A DNA stretch of 7,498 nucleotides. It comes from Pseudomonadota bacterium (lineage in GTDB: Bacteria > Pseudomonadota > Alphaproteobacteria > Rhizobiales > Xanthobacteraceae). This document shows, in pieces, positions 1 through 6,238 of this stretch. Within the stretch, counting starts at the first letter, position 1. Each line of letters opens with the position of its first letter. A model generated the notes under the pieces. That model saw only the letters and a list, made by a program, of their open reading frames with translations, did not search any database and was not told the DNA's origin. Where the stretch lies: NCBI GenBank assembly GCA_023405565.1, contig JAEXXW010000582.1, positions 1 to 7,498 on the forward strand, read 5' to 3'. Both the position numbers and the translations under genes were made by a program.

Positions 1-172
1 TATAGGGACCGCCGGCCGGAACAACCGCTGCAGGGGCCTGCATGACGACCGGTGCCGGTTCCACCATATCGGGCTGTGCCGCAACATAAGCCTGACGCTG
101 CGCGCAGCCAGGCAAAGCCAGCGCGACCGCAGCAATCACGGAGAAGCGGCAAAACTGGACATGAGGCCGCAT
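1..172 (-). CDS. Possible lipoprotein, 5' part only (runs off left edge)
   Basis: Reading the minus strand from an ATG at 172-170 gives 57 open codons that continue past the left edge. The protein begins MRPHVQFCRFSVIAAVALAL and then PGCAQRQ. This is a basic start, a hydrophobic stretch at about residues 10-21 and a Cys at residue 23 in an L-P-G-C context, close to the lipobox of lipoproteins processed by signal peptidase II, although Pro at -2 is not ideal. What follows is rich in Ala, Pro and Val, a low-complexity linker like those after many outer-membrane lipoprotein anchors. No clear Shine-Dalgarno is seen before the ATG. The start lies 69 bases past the stop of the UPF0114 gene on the same strand, so cotranscription is possible. 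The visible part does not identify the mature domain. It was found by hand translation and could be a chance frame. Confidence 0.5.
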   Translation of the reverse strand, partial: MRPHVQFCRFSVIAAVALALPGCAQRQAYVAAQPDMVEPAPVVMQAPAAVVPAGGPY

Positions 173-241
173 CGGCGAATCCGGGCAAAAGTTCAGCCCC
201 GATTAACGCCCCGCATGGTTAACAAAATCTCACCGTAGAAA

Positions 242-796
242 TTATTTCGCCGCCTCACGCGCGAGTTTGCGCTTGGAGGCCGGCAGTTCCTCCAGTGGCT
301 TGCTCTTTTCGGACAGTCGATCGGAAATCGCGATGACCAGCATCGAACCGAGAAAGACGACATGGAGGCCCGCCAGCCACCACAGCTTCTTGTCGTCATA
401 ACTGCCGACATTCATGAAAGCCTTCAGTACCTGAATGGCCGATATCGCCACGATTGACGACATCAGCTTCATCTTCAGGCCGCCGAAGTCGACCTTGGTC
501 ATCCATTCCGGCCGGTCATGCGAATCGACCTCCAGCCGCGAGACGAAATTCTCGTAGCCGGAAAAGATGACGATCAGGATCAGGTTGCCGACCAGCACGA
601 GATCGATCAGCGCCAGCACACCGAGAATGACCTCGGATTCGGATGCGATGTGAATCTTGGCAATGAAGGTGAAGAGCTGAACGAGGAAATGGATCAGCAG
701 CAGAACCAGACTGACGACAAGACCGACATAGAACGGCGCCAGCAGCCAGCGGCTCTGAAACAAAAATGCTTCAAGAAAATGTTCGTATTTGCGCAT
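242..796 (-). CDS. UPF0114 / YqhA-family inner-membrane protein
   Basis: A 184-residue protein of the UPF0114 (YqhA, TIGR00645) family, a set of small integral membrane proteins of unknown function. Recognisable family features are the N-terminal SRWLLAP (15-21), the acidic-hydrophobic stretch ESEVILGVLALIDLVLVG (53-70), and SGYENFVSRL (79-88) followed by a soluble segment and SSIVAISAIQVLKAF (113-127). Four hydrophobic segments at about 17-40, 56-78, 110-128 and 138-157 fit inner-membrane helices. The charged tail after residue 158 should be cytoplasmic. The start at 796 was chosen over an upstream in-frame ATG at 892 because a GAGGGG Shine-Dalgarno precedes it by about three bases, family proteins start with a similar short stretch, and the longer version would overlap the msrA terminator. 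The msrA terminator lies just upstream on the same strand, so the gene probably has its own promoter in the roughly 65 bases before its start. Family assignment is firm; function is unknown. Confidence 0.93.
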   Translation of the reverse strand: MRKYEHFLEAFLFQSRWLLAPFYVGLVVSLVLLLIHFLVQLFTFIAKIHIASESEVILGVLALIDLVLVGNLILIVIFSGYENFVSRLEVDSHDRPEWMTKVDFGGLKMKLMSSIVAISAIQVLKAFMNVGSYDDKKLWWLAGLHVVFLGSMLVIAISDRLSEKSKPLEELPASKRKLAREAAK

Positions 797-860
797 GTGC
801 CCCTCAAAGCAAAGGATCGCACTAACGCTGCACGCCATGCAATGGTTGCTATGTCGCAAC

Positions 861-884
861 AAAAAAGCGGGGCCGAAGCCCCGC
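861..884 (-). terminator. Rho-independent terminator of msrA
   Basis: On the minus strand a perfect 7-bp stem, GCGGGGC paired with GCCCCGC, closes a TTCG loop and is followed directly by six T residues (861-866 on the plus strand are A). It begins 33 bases after the msrA stop codon. The cUUCGg-type tetraloop and the T-run make this a textbook intrinsic terminator. It separates msrA from the UPF0114 gene downstream. Confidence 0.93.
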
Positions 885-916
885 CTTGTCACATTTTCCG
901 TGTCCGGCCCTTATGA

Positions 917-1573
917 TCAGGCCGCAACACCGGTACCGATCGGACAGCTCACGCCGGTGCCGCCGAGGCCGCAATATCCGAACGGATTTTTCGCCAGATA
1001 TTGCTGGTGATAATCCTCGGCAAAGTAGAATTCCGGCGCGTCGACAATCTCGGTGGTGATCTCGCCGTAACGCTTGTCCGACAGAGCCTTGGCATACATC
1101 GCCTTGGACTCTTCCGCGGCTTTGCGCTGGGCATCATTGAAGACATAGATACCGGACCGGTATTGCGTGCCGATATCGTTGCCCTGCCGCATCCCCTGGG
1201 TCGGATCGTGGCTTTCCCAGAAGGTCTTCAGCAGCGTCTCGTACGAGATTTTCTTCGGGTCGAACACGACCAGCACCACCTCGTTGTGGCCAGTGCGCCC
1301 CGAACACACTTCCTCATAGGTCGGATTCGGCGTCGGACCGGCTGCATAACCGACAGCGGTGACATAGATGCCGTCGCCCAGCTCCCAGAATTTGCGCTCA
1401 GCACCCCAGAAGCAGCCCATGCCGAACACCGCCATCTCGGCGCCGGCAGGATATGGGCCCTTCAGCGGATTGCCATTGACGAAATGATGGGTCGCGGTGG
1501 GGATTGGCGTCGGTCGGCCTGGCAATGCCTCAGCCTTGGTCGGAATGGTCAGCGATTTTTTGAACATCAGCAT
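917..1573 (-). CDS. msrA: Peptide-methionine (S)-S-oxide reductase MsrA
   Basis: A 218-residue MsrA, which reduces the S-epimer of methionine sulfoxide, free or in proteins, as part of oxidative damage repair; the absence of a signal peptide suggests the cytoplasm. The nucleophilic Cys54 sits in the family signature GCFWGAE (53-59). Further family blocks are [42 protein letters not shown] and [21 protein letters not shown]. Two C-terminal cysteines, Cys201 and Cys210, are candidates for the resolving pair that passes oxidation to thioredoxin. From memory their spacing is one residue longer than in E. coli MsrA. Length and the N-terminal block ([19 protein letters not shown]) match the long E. 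coli type. The start at 1573 has a GGAGGG Shine-Dalgarno six bases upstream; an in-frame ATG at 1627 lacks this. The gene is divergent from the haem-binding family gene and ends at a strong terminator. Confidence 0.97.
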   Translation of the reverse strand: MLMFKKSLTIPTKAEALPGRPTPIPTATHHFVNGNPLKGPYPAGAEMAVFGMGCFWGAERKFWELGDGIYVTAVGYAAGPTPNPTYEEVCSGRTGHNEVVLVVFDPKKISYETLLKTFWESHDPTQGMRQGNDIGTQYRSGIYVFNDAQRKAAEESKAMYAKALSDKRYGEITTEIVDAPEFYFAEDYHQQYLAKNPFGYCGLGGTGVSCPIGTGVAA

Positions 1574-1598
1574 AGAAGACCCTCCAAAATCTGCCGCT

Positions 1599-1604
1599 AA
1601 TATA
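1599..1604 (-). promoter_or_regulatory. Possible -10 box of msrA
   Basis: On the minus strand TATATT lies 25 bases before the msrA start, which would give a leader of about 20 bases. The sequence 17 bases further upstream (ATGCGA) is a poor -35 match, so the call rests on the -10 hexamer and its position alone. Confidence 0.3.
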
Positions 1605-1626
1605 GGGTCTCCGGTACCCTTTCGCA

Positions 1627-1686
1627 TCGGGGCGGTTCGAACACTGGCCGGTAACGAATCCTGCCTATGGCGAAAGGCCGCCCCGA
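1627..1686. repeat. Perfect 9-bp inverted repeat in the msrA / haem-protein divergent gap
   Basis: TCGGGGCGG (1627-1635) is the exact reverse complement of CCGCCCCGA (1678-1686), with 42 bases between. A palindrome, GTTCGAAC, lies just inside the left arm (1635-1642). The repeat falls between the two divergent starts (1573 and 1762), where shared regulatory sites would be expected. No known operator is recognised. It could be a leader hairpin, a protein site or chance in GC-rich DNA. Confidence 0.4.
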
Positions 1687-1761
1687 CTTCCCCTTATTCG
1701 TTGTTCCCCCTATGCTGCCGCCGACTCGGCCGCCCGGCCTCCGGCCCGATCAGGAGATGCC

Positions 1762-2259
1762 ATGAAATTCCAGTTGCCTGCGCTCGCGCTTGCCGCGTTC
1801 CTGTTTGCAGGACCCGTCGCCGCTCAACAATCGGCGCCCCCGCCCTATGGCGCACCCATCACGCTGGATCTGGCCAAGAAGATCGTGGCGGCGGCTGAGG
1901 CCGAGGCCGTCAAAAACAACTGGCAGGTGTCGATCGCGGTGATCGACAGCGGTGGCCATCTGGTCATGTTGCAGAAGCTCGACAATACCCAGCTCGTGTC
2001 GATCCGGGTGTCGGAAAGCAAGGCCAAAACCGCCCTCGGCTTCCGTCTGCCGACCAAGATGCTTGAAGATGCTGTTGCGGCCGGCGGTTCCGGGACGCGT
2101 CTCCTCGCGCTCCAGGACGTAGCCCCGTTCGAAGGCGGATTCCCCATCATCGTCGACGGCAAGATCATCGGCGCGATCGGCGTTGCCGGTGTCTTTTCCT
2201 CGCAGGATGCGCAGGTGGCCCGTGCCGGCCTCGCCGCAATCGGCAACCCGAGCCGGTGA
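1762..2259 (+). CDS. Exported haem-binding/degrading family protein (HbpS/GlcG-like, DUF336)
   Basis: A 165-residue member of the PF03928 family (Haem_degrading, formerly DUF336; HbpS/GlcG-like). Characterised relatives such as Streptomyces HbpS bind haem, while most others, including GlcG, have no settled function. Residues 1-21 form a signal peptide (basic start, hydrophobic core, PVAA before QQS, probable cleavage after Ala20 or Ala21), so the protein is probably periplasmic. The family pattern is clear: an N-terminal helix TLDLAKKIVAAAEAEAVKNNW (34-54), then VSIAVIDSGGHLVML (56-70), SESKAKTAL (84-92), and the signature GGFPIIVDGKIIGAIGVAG (125-143), ending near a SSQDAQVA segment. AGGAG lies five bases before the ATG. 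It is divergent from msrA and convergent with the next gene, so it is probably transcribed alone. No specific haem ligand can be assigned from the sequence, and the substrate is unknown. Confidence 0.9.
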   Translation: MKFQLPALALAAFLFAGPVAAQQSAPPPYGAPITLDLAKKIVAAAEAEAVKNNWQVSIAVIDSGGHLVMLQKLDNTQLVSIRVSESKAKTALGFRLPTKMLEDAVAAGGSGTRLLALQDVAPFEGGFPIIVDGKIIGAIGVAGVFSSQDAQVARAGLAAIGNPSR

Positions 2260-2286
2260 TTGTTCGGGGTTGCTCCGAGGCCGCTC

Positions 2287-2604
2287 TTACCGAGCGTAGC
2301 CAATGAGCGATTTTCTTCTGCGTCCCAGCAGAATGAAAATGGTACCAATGATGCCGAAGATCAGCCAGGACGGCTGATCCAGGATTGTGGAGATTCCGGG
2401 ATCCCACACCTGGGCCGGCAGGCTCGCCTGCACCCGTGTCTGCGCGGCCTGAAGACTCGCCGCATGCACATCCGTCCAGAGCTGGCCGAGCTTGTAGATA
2501 TAGACCCGGCTGTCGGCGATCGATTTGGCGCCGTCATACATCAAAAGGATAAAGCCGGCGGCAAGCGCGATAACGCCGATCAATCGCAGCAAAGAACGAA
2601 TCAT
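2287..2604 (-). CDS. Small two-helix membrane protein of unknown function
   Basis: A 105-residue protein with two predicted transmembrane helices, about 5-24 (LLRLIGVIALAAGFILLMYD) and 79-95 (SWLIFGIIGTIFILLGR). They flank a polar region of about 55 residues holding WDPGISTIL at 67-75. The second helix ends in RRRK, so by the positive-inside rule the C-terminus and the basic N-terminus are cytoplasmic and the middle loop periplasmic. I recall similar short proteins as conserved hypotheticals in Bradyrhizobium relatives, but cannot name a family. The start at 2604 was preferred over an in-frame ATG at 2691 because a GGGGAAG sequence sits four bases upstream and the resulting N-terminus leads straight into the first helix. 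It is convergent with the haem-binding family gene, with a gap of only 27 bases and no visible intrinsic terminator. Confidence 0.75.
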   Translation of the reverse strand: MIRSLLRLIGVIALAAGFILLMYDGAKSIADSRVYIYKLGQLWTDVHAASLQAAQTRVQASLPAQVWDPGISTILDQPSWLIFGIIGTIFILLGRRRKSLIGYAR

Positions 2605-2613
2605 AGTGCTTCC

Positions 2614-2640
2614 CCGAACCCGGATATAGGAGGGGTTCGG
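2614..2640. repeat. Perfect 8-bp inverted repeat upstream of the small membrane protein gene
   Basis: CCGAACCC (2614-2621) and GGGTTCGG (2633-2640) are exact reverse complements around an 11-base spacer. On the minus strand the spacer contains TATATC (2623-2628), a plausible -10 box 18 bases before the small membrane gene's ATG at 2604. The layout resembles an operator over a promoter. A -35 box was not found, and the repeat could instead form a hairpin in a longer transcript. Confidence 0.4.
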
Positions 2641-2819
2641 CCCAGACGCGAGAGGCGTTTTGATACCGTCTCCGGCGAACCCGTTCAACATGATTGGACG
2701 TGATCGATCCCATTCTGGTTCATGGCTTGCCAGTTCATCACTTGAGGCCCATCCATTTGTTCCGCTAACGTCGCCTGCTCGCGAAAAACCGTAAAAAAAT
2801 CAGTGCCCAAGGAGTTGTA

Positions 2820-5102
2820 ATGTCCTCCAAGTCGTCCGGCCGGAACCCAAGGCCGCATTTCACAGATCAGGAAGCACTGCTGTTCCATTCCGAGGGCCGT
2901 CCCGGAAAGCTGGAAGTCGTGGCCACCAAGCCGATGGCGACCCAGCGCGACCTGTCACTCGCCTATTCGCCGGGCGTCGCCGTGCCGGTCCTGGCCATCG
3001 CCGAGGATGAAAGCCGCGCCTACGACTACACAACCAAAGGCAATTTTGTCGCCGTCATTACCAACGGCACAGCCATCCTTGGTCTCGGCAATCGTGGTGC
3101 GCTGGCCGCCAAGCCGGTGATGGAAGGCAAGTCTGTCCTGTTCAAACGCTTCGCGGACATCGATTCCATCGACCTTGAAGTCTCGACGGAAAATCCGGAC
3201 GAGTTCATCAATTGCGTGAAATATTTGGGCAAGGGCTGGGGCGGCATCAATCTCGAGGACATCAAGGCGCCGGAATGCTTCATCATCGAGCAGCGGCTGC
3301 GAGAACTCCTCGATATCCCTGTCTTTCATGACGACCAGCACGGCACCGCGATCATCGCTGCCGCGGGTCTGATCAATGCGCTGTCGCTGACCGGCCGCGA
3401 TTTCAAGACAACCAGGATCGTCTGTAACGGCGCCGGCGCGGCCGGTATCGCCTGCCTCGAACTGCTCGAGGCAATCGGCGTACCGCATGACAATCTGATC
3501 CTGTGCGACACCAAGGGCGTGATCTATGAGGGTCGCACCGAAGGCATGAACCAGTGGAAGTCGGCGCACGCGGTGAAGACCGATGCGCGCACCTTGGCGG
3601 ATGCCCTGAAAGGCGCCGACGTGTTCTTCGGCCTGTCGGCCAAGGGCGCCGTCACCAAGGAGATGGTCGCCTCGATGGCCGCAAAGCCGATCATCTTCGC
3701 CATGGCCAATCCCGATCCGGAAATCAGCGCCGAGGAAGTGGCCGAAGTGCGCGACGACGCGATCATGGCGACCGGTCGCTCCGATTATCCGAACCAGATC
3801 AACAACGTCCTTGGCTTTCCCTACATCTTCCGCGGTGCGCTCGACGTGCGCGCGACCACGATCAACATGGAGATGAAGATCGCGGCCGCCCATGCGCTGG
3901 CCGAACTCGCGCGCGAGGACGTACCGGATGAAGTGGCGGCCGCCTATGGCATGCGTCCACGCTTTGGCCCCGACTATATCATTCCGGTGCCGTTCGATCC
4001 GCGCCTGATCTCGTTCGTGCCGCCGGCGGTTGCAAAGGCTGCGATGGATACCAGTGTCGCGCGCAAGCCGATCGTCGACATGGATGCCTATCGCCAGCAA
4101 TTGCGAACGCGCCGCGATCCCGTCGCGGGCGTGCTGCAGCGCGTGTTCCAGAAGCTCAAACGTTCACCAAAACGCGTTGTCTTCGCGGAAGGCGAAGAAG
4201 AGCAGGTGATCCGCGGCGCTGCGAGCTTCGTCAATCAGGGCCTCGGCACCGCCCTCCTCGTTGGCCGTGAGGATCGCGTGCGTGAAAGCGCAAAAAATCT
4301 CGGCGTCGAACTGGGCGACAACATCCAGATCGTCAATGCACGGCTGTCGAAGCGCAATCCCGAATATGCGAGCTATCTCTACGAACGCCTGCAGCGCAAA
4401 GGCTTCCTGTTCCGCGACTGCCAGCGGCTTGTGAATCAGGATCGCAACCACTTTGCATCCTGCATGGTCGCGCTCGGCGACGCCGATGCGATGGTGACCG
4501 GCGTCACCCGTAATTTCTCGGTCGCGCTTGACGATGTGCGGCGCTGCATCGATCCAAAGCCGGGCCATCGCGTCATCGGCGTATCGCTGGTGCTGGCGCC
4601 GCGCGGACGCATGGTGATCGTCGCCGACACCGCGGTGACGGAAATGCCGGACGCAAAGGATCTTGCCGAGATCGCGATCGAAGTCGCAGGTGTCGCGCGC
4701 AGGTTGGGCCATGAGCCACGCGTCGCAATGCTCGCCTTTTCGACCTTCGGCCATCCACCCGGTGAGCGTTCGGGACGCGTGCAGGAAGCGGTGCGCATTC
4801 TCGACCACCGCCGCGTCGATTTCGAATATGATGGTGAAATGGCCGCGGACGTTGCCCTCAATCCGGAACTGCAGGCAGCCTATCCGTTCTGCCGCCTGAC
4901 GGGCCCGGCCAATGTGCTGGTCATGCCGGCCTTCCACTCTGCATCGATCTCGACCAAGCTGCTTCAGGAATTGGGCGGCTCGACGGTGATCGGACCGATC
5001 CTGGTCGGCCTCGACCGGCCGGTGCAGATCGTGCCGCTCGGCGCCAAAGATACCAACCTCGTCAACATGGCGGCGCTGGCAGCCTACAACGTCAGCGGAT
5101 AA
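2820..5102 (+). CDS. maeB: Malic enzyme with phosphotransacetylase-like domain (probably NADP-dependent)
   Basis: A 760-residue multidomain malic enzyme that decarboxylates L-malate oxidatively to pyruvate, CO2 and NAD(P)H, linking the TCA cycle to pyruvate. Domains in order: malic N-domain about 17-155, dinucleotide-binding domain about 160-425, phosphotransacetylase-like domain about 445-755. By alignment from memory to E. coli MaeB, the catalytic pair is Tyr49 (LAYSPGVAVP) and Lys104 (MEGKSVLFK), and the metal ligands are Glu146 and Asp147 (NLEDIKAPECF) and Asp172 (HDDQHGTA). The nucleotide loop is GAGAAGIA (204-211); ANPDPE and TGRSDYPNQ follow. Similarity is closer to rhizobial TME (NADP) than to DME (NAD), for example EALLFHSEGRPGK, KPMATQRDLSLAYSPGVAVP and GMNQWKSAHAV, so NADP is inferred. 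In studied homologues the C-terminal domain is regulatory, responding to acetyl-CoA, rather than an active transacetylase. Where those I recall read LEPTFGGINLED, this one reads LGKGWGGINLED. AAGGAG lies five bases before the ATG. Confidence 0.96.
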   Translation: MSSKSSGRNPRPHFTDQEALLFHSEGRPGKLEVVATKPMATQRDLSLAYSPGVAVPVLAIAEDESRAYDYTTKGNFVAVITNGTAILGLGNRGALAAKPVMEGKSVLFKRFADIDSIDLEVSTENPDEFINCVKYLGKGWGGINLEDIKAPECFIIEQRLRELLDIPVFHDDQHGTAIIAAAGLINALSLTGRDFKTTRIVCNGAGAAGIACLELLEAIGVPHDNLILCDTKGVIYEGRTEGMNQWKSAHAVKTDARTLADALKGADVFFGLSAKGAVTKEMVASMAAKPIIFAMANPDPEISAEEVAEVRDDAIMATGRSDYPNQINNVLGFPYIFRGALDVRATTINMEMKIAAAHALAELAREDVPDEVAAAYGMRPRFGPDYIIPVPFDPRLISFVPPAVAKAAMDTSVARKPIVDMDAYRQQLRTRRDPVAGVLQRVFQKLKRSPKRVVFAEGEEEQVIRGAASFVNQGLGTALLVGREDRVRESAKNLGVELGDNIQIVNARLSKRNPEYASYLYERLQRKGFLFRDCQRLVNQDRNHFASCMVALGDADAMVTGVTRNFSVALDDVRRCIDPKPGHRVIGVSLVLAPRGRMVIVADTAVTEMPDAKDLAEIAIEVAGVARRLGHEPRVAMLAFSTFGHPPGERSGRVQEAVRILDHRRVDFEYDGEMAADVALNPELQAAYPFCRLTGPANVLVMPAFHSASISTKLLQELGGSTVIGPILVGLDRPVQIVPLGAKDTNLVNMAALAAYNVSG

Positions 5103-5123
5103 AGAAGCGCTTGCGGACGGCAC

Positions 5124-5154
5124 GAAGCGAACGGGGCGCTGCTCCATTCGCTTC
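5124..5154 (+). other. Intercistronic stem-loop between maeB and the aldolase gene
   Basis: GAAGCGAA (5124-5131) pairs perfectly with TTCGCTTC (5147-5154). After one C-A mismatch, GGGGC (5133-5137) pairs with GCTCC (5141-5145), including one G-T pair, around a 3-base loop. The hairpin starts 21 bases after the maeB stop. No T-run follows (the next bases are CCTTCGC), so it is not a standard intrinsic terminator. It could stabilise the maeB mRNA end, assist termination, or be a processing site. Confidence 0.55.
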
Positions 5155-5181
5155 CCTTCGCAAACGACCAAGGGAACAAAT

Positions 5182-6081
5182 ATGACGACCAACAGAACGC
5201 TGCGCGGCGTAATTGCTGCCATCTCCACCATTATCGACGCGAACGGCGCTCCGGATCATGCGCGCGCGCTCAAGCTCGCTCGCTTCCTGCTCGACAACGG
5301 CTGTGACGGCCTGAATGTGCTGGGCACCACCGGCGAAGCGACCTCGTTCTCGCGCGACGAGCGGATGGGCTTGATGAGCGCCTATCGCGAGAACGGCCTG
5401 CCGATGGACCGGCTGATGGTCGGCACCGGCGCCGCTGCGGTGTCCGACGCCGTTGCGCTGACGCGCCATGCCGCCGAACTTGGTTTCGCCGGCGCGCTGG
5501 TCCTGCCGCCCTTCTATTACAAGGGCGTGCCGGATGATGGCCTCGCCGCCTATATCGACACGATCGTCAAGGCGACGGCCGACAAGCCGATCCCGATCTA
5601 TCTCTATCACTTCCCAGCTCAATCCGGCCTGCCGTGGCACGTAGCGCTGATCCGCCGGCTGGTCGAAACGCATGGCAAACGCATCGCCGGCCTGAAGGAT
5701 TCCTCCGGCGACATGGCCTATGCGCGCGAAGCCGCAAAAATCGGTCCGGACTTCGACGTGTTCCCGTCGACGGAAGCGGCCTTGATCGAGGCGCGGTCAG
5801 GTATTTTTGCCGGCTGCATTTCGGCGACGGCCAATTGCAACGCCGATCTTTGCCAGCGCGCCTGGGCCTCCGGTGACACGATCGCCCACGAGCAGGCCGT
5901 CGCGATCCGCGACCTGTTCAACGGCAAGCCGCTGGTGTCCGGCATCAAGACGCTCCTCGCCCATATCCATGGGGACCCGGCGATTGCAGCGGTGAAACCG
6001 CCGCTGGCCGTGCCTTCGGCAGCCGACCGGGCTGCGATCGTGGCGGGTTACGACGCCATCCGGGCCAAAAAGGTGGCCTGA
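5182..6081 (+). CDS. Dihydrodipicolinate synthase / N-acetylneuraminate lyase superfamily aldolase
   Basis: A 299-residue class I (Schiff-base) aldolase of the DapA/NanA superfamily, a TIM barrel that forms an imine between lysine and pyruvate. The Schiff-base lysine is Lys172 in GLKDSSGD (170-177), and the carboxylate-binding loop is GTTGE (48-52). The catalytic tyrosine is Tyr142 in YHFPAQSG (142-149), and PPFYYKG (109-115) is also a family block. A true DapA normally has YNVPGRT at the tyrosine, whose Arg binds the aspartate-semialdehyde carboxylate. Here that Arg is replaced and the motif looks more like the YxxPxxSG of N-acetylneuraminate lyase-type members. It is therefore probably not the lysine-pathway enzyme but an aldolase or lyase acting on another 2-oxo acid; the substrate cannot be read from sequence. 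AGGGA lies six bases before the ATG. It sits 79 bases downstream of maeB on the same strand, so partial cotranscription is possible. A weak terminator follows. Confidence 0.9.
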   Translation: MTTNRTLRGVIAAISTIIDANGAPDHARALKLARFLLDNGCDGLNVLGTTGEATSFSRDERMGLMSAYRENGLPMDRLMVGTGAAAVSDAVALTRHAAELGFAGALVLPPFYYKGVPDDGLAAYIDTIVKATADKPIPIYLYHFPAQSGLPWHVALIRRLVETHGKRIAGLKDSSGDMAYAREAAKIGPDFDVFPSTEAALIEARSGIFAGCISATANCNADLCQRAWASGDTIAHEQAVAIRDLFNGKPLVSGIKTLLAHIHGDPAIAAVKPPLAVPSAADRAAIVAGYDAIRAKKVA

Positions 6082-6082
6082 G

Positions 6083-6102
6083 GGGCCAAAATCCGGCCCT
6101 TT
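6083..6102 (+). terminator. Weak intrinsic terminator after the aldolase gene
   Basis: GGGCC at 6083-6087 (6083-6085 G, 6086-6087 C) can pair with GGCCC at 6095-6099 around a 7-base loop. It is followed by TTT-CC-TT, a short and interrupted T-tract. It begins one base after the TGA stop. The stem is only 5 bp, so termination is likely to be partial. It lies upstream of the rpsT promoter and would help insulate rpsT. Confidence 0.45.
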
Positions 6103-6108
6103 CCTTGA

Positions 6109-6137
6109 TTGACGTCTGCTGGCGCGGGGACTATAAC
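6109..6137 (+). promoter_or_regulatory. Sigma-70-type promoter of rpsT
   Basis: TTGACG (6109-6114) and TATAAC (6132-6137) are separated by exactly 17 bases, a near-consensus housekeeping promoter. Transcription would start around 6144-6146, giving a leader of about 95 bases. The bases after the -10 are almost all G or C (CCCGGCCG); such GC-rich discriminators are known from promoters under stringent control by ppGpp in other proteobacteria. The -10 also sits in the loop of a 5-bp inverted repeat (CGGGG 6125-6129, CCCCG 6137-6141). Confidence 0.8.
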
Positions 6138-6148
6138 CCCGGCCGAAT

Positions 6149-6177
6149 GAGGCGGCGGCTTTCCGCCGCCTCTCTTT
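6149..6177 (+). other. Terminator-like hairpin in the rpsT 5' leader
   Basis: A perfect 10-bp stem, GAGGCGGCGG (6149-6158) with CCGCCGCCTC (6163-6172), closes a CTTT loop and is followed by TCTTTATT. It is very stable, with a short imperfect T-rich tail on the plus strand only; the minus-strand continuation has no T-run. It lies just after the predicted rpsT start site and about 65 bases before the rpsT ATG. It therefore either stops readthrough from the aldolase gene or acts as an attenuator or stabilising 5' structure for rpsT mRNA. The sequence does not decide between these. Confidence 0.65.
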
Positions 6178-6199
6178 ATTCCCATACATCGTCCTGACG

Positions 6200-6216
6200 C
6201 CGGGCTACCGGCCCGG
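6200..6216 (+). other. Second stem-loop in the rpsT 5' leader
   Basis: CCGGGC (6200-6205) pairs with GCCCGG (6211-6216) around TACCG, ending 12 bases before the AGAGG Shine-Dalgarno (6229-6233). Its distance leaves the ribosome site open, but it could be part of a fold recognised by S20; S20 represses its own translation in E. coli. No consensus for such a site is known to me in this group, so the role is inferred. Confidence 0.45.
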
Positions 6217-6238
6217 ACCAGTTGGCACAGAGGTTTCT

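Noticed and set aside
518..916. 132-codon plus-strand frame
   Set aside because: It is antisense to the UPF0114 gene, with Gln/Asp-rich content typical of a reverse-strand shadow, and it also crosses the msrA terminator.
1001..1600. 199-codon plus-strand frame
   Set aside because: Antisense to msrA, whose motifs are unmistakable; the product resembles no family.
1631..1660. tRNA T-loop-like GGTTCGAAC
   Set aside because: The flanks do not form a T-stem and no acceptor or anticodon arm is present.
2270..2300. Possible bidirectional terminator between the convergent genes
   Set aside because: CGCTC/GAGCG can pair over 5 bp, but there is no T-run and the right arm lies in the coding sequence of the membrane protein gene.
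2260..2703. 147-codon plus-strand frame after the haem-binding family gene
   Set aside because: It overlaps the minus-strand membrane protein, whose two clean hydrophobic helices favour that strand; no ribosome site.
2955..4100. 381-codon minus-strand frame, and a similar 355-codon frame at 4164-5231
   Set aside because: Both are antisense to maeB. The His/Arg/Asp-rich, Val-Gly-patterned product is the usual mirror of a GC-rich gene, with no ribosome site.
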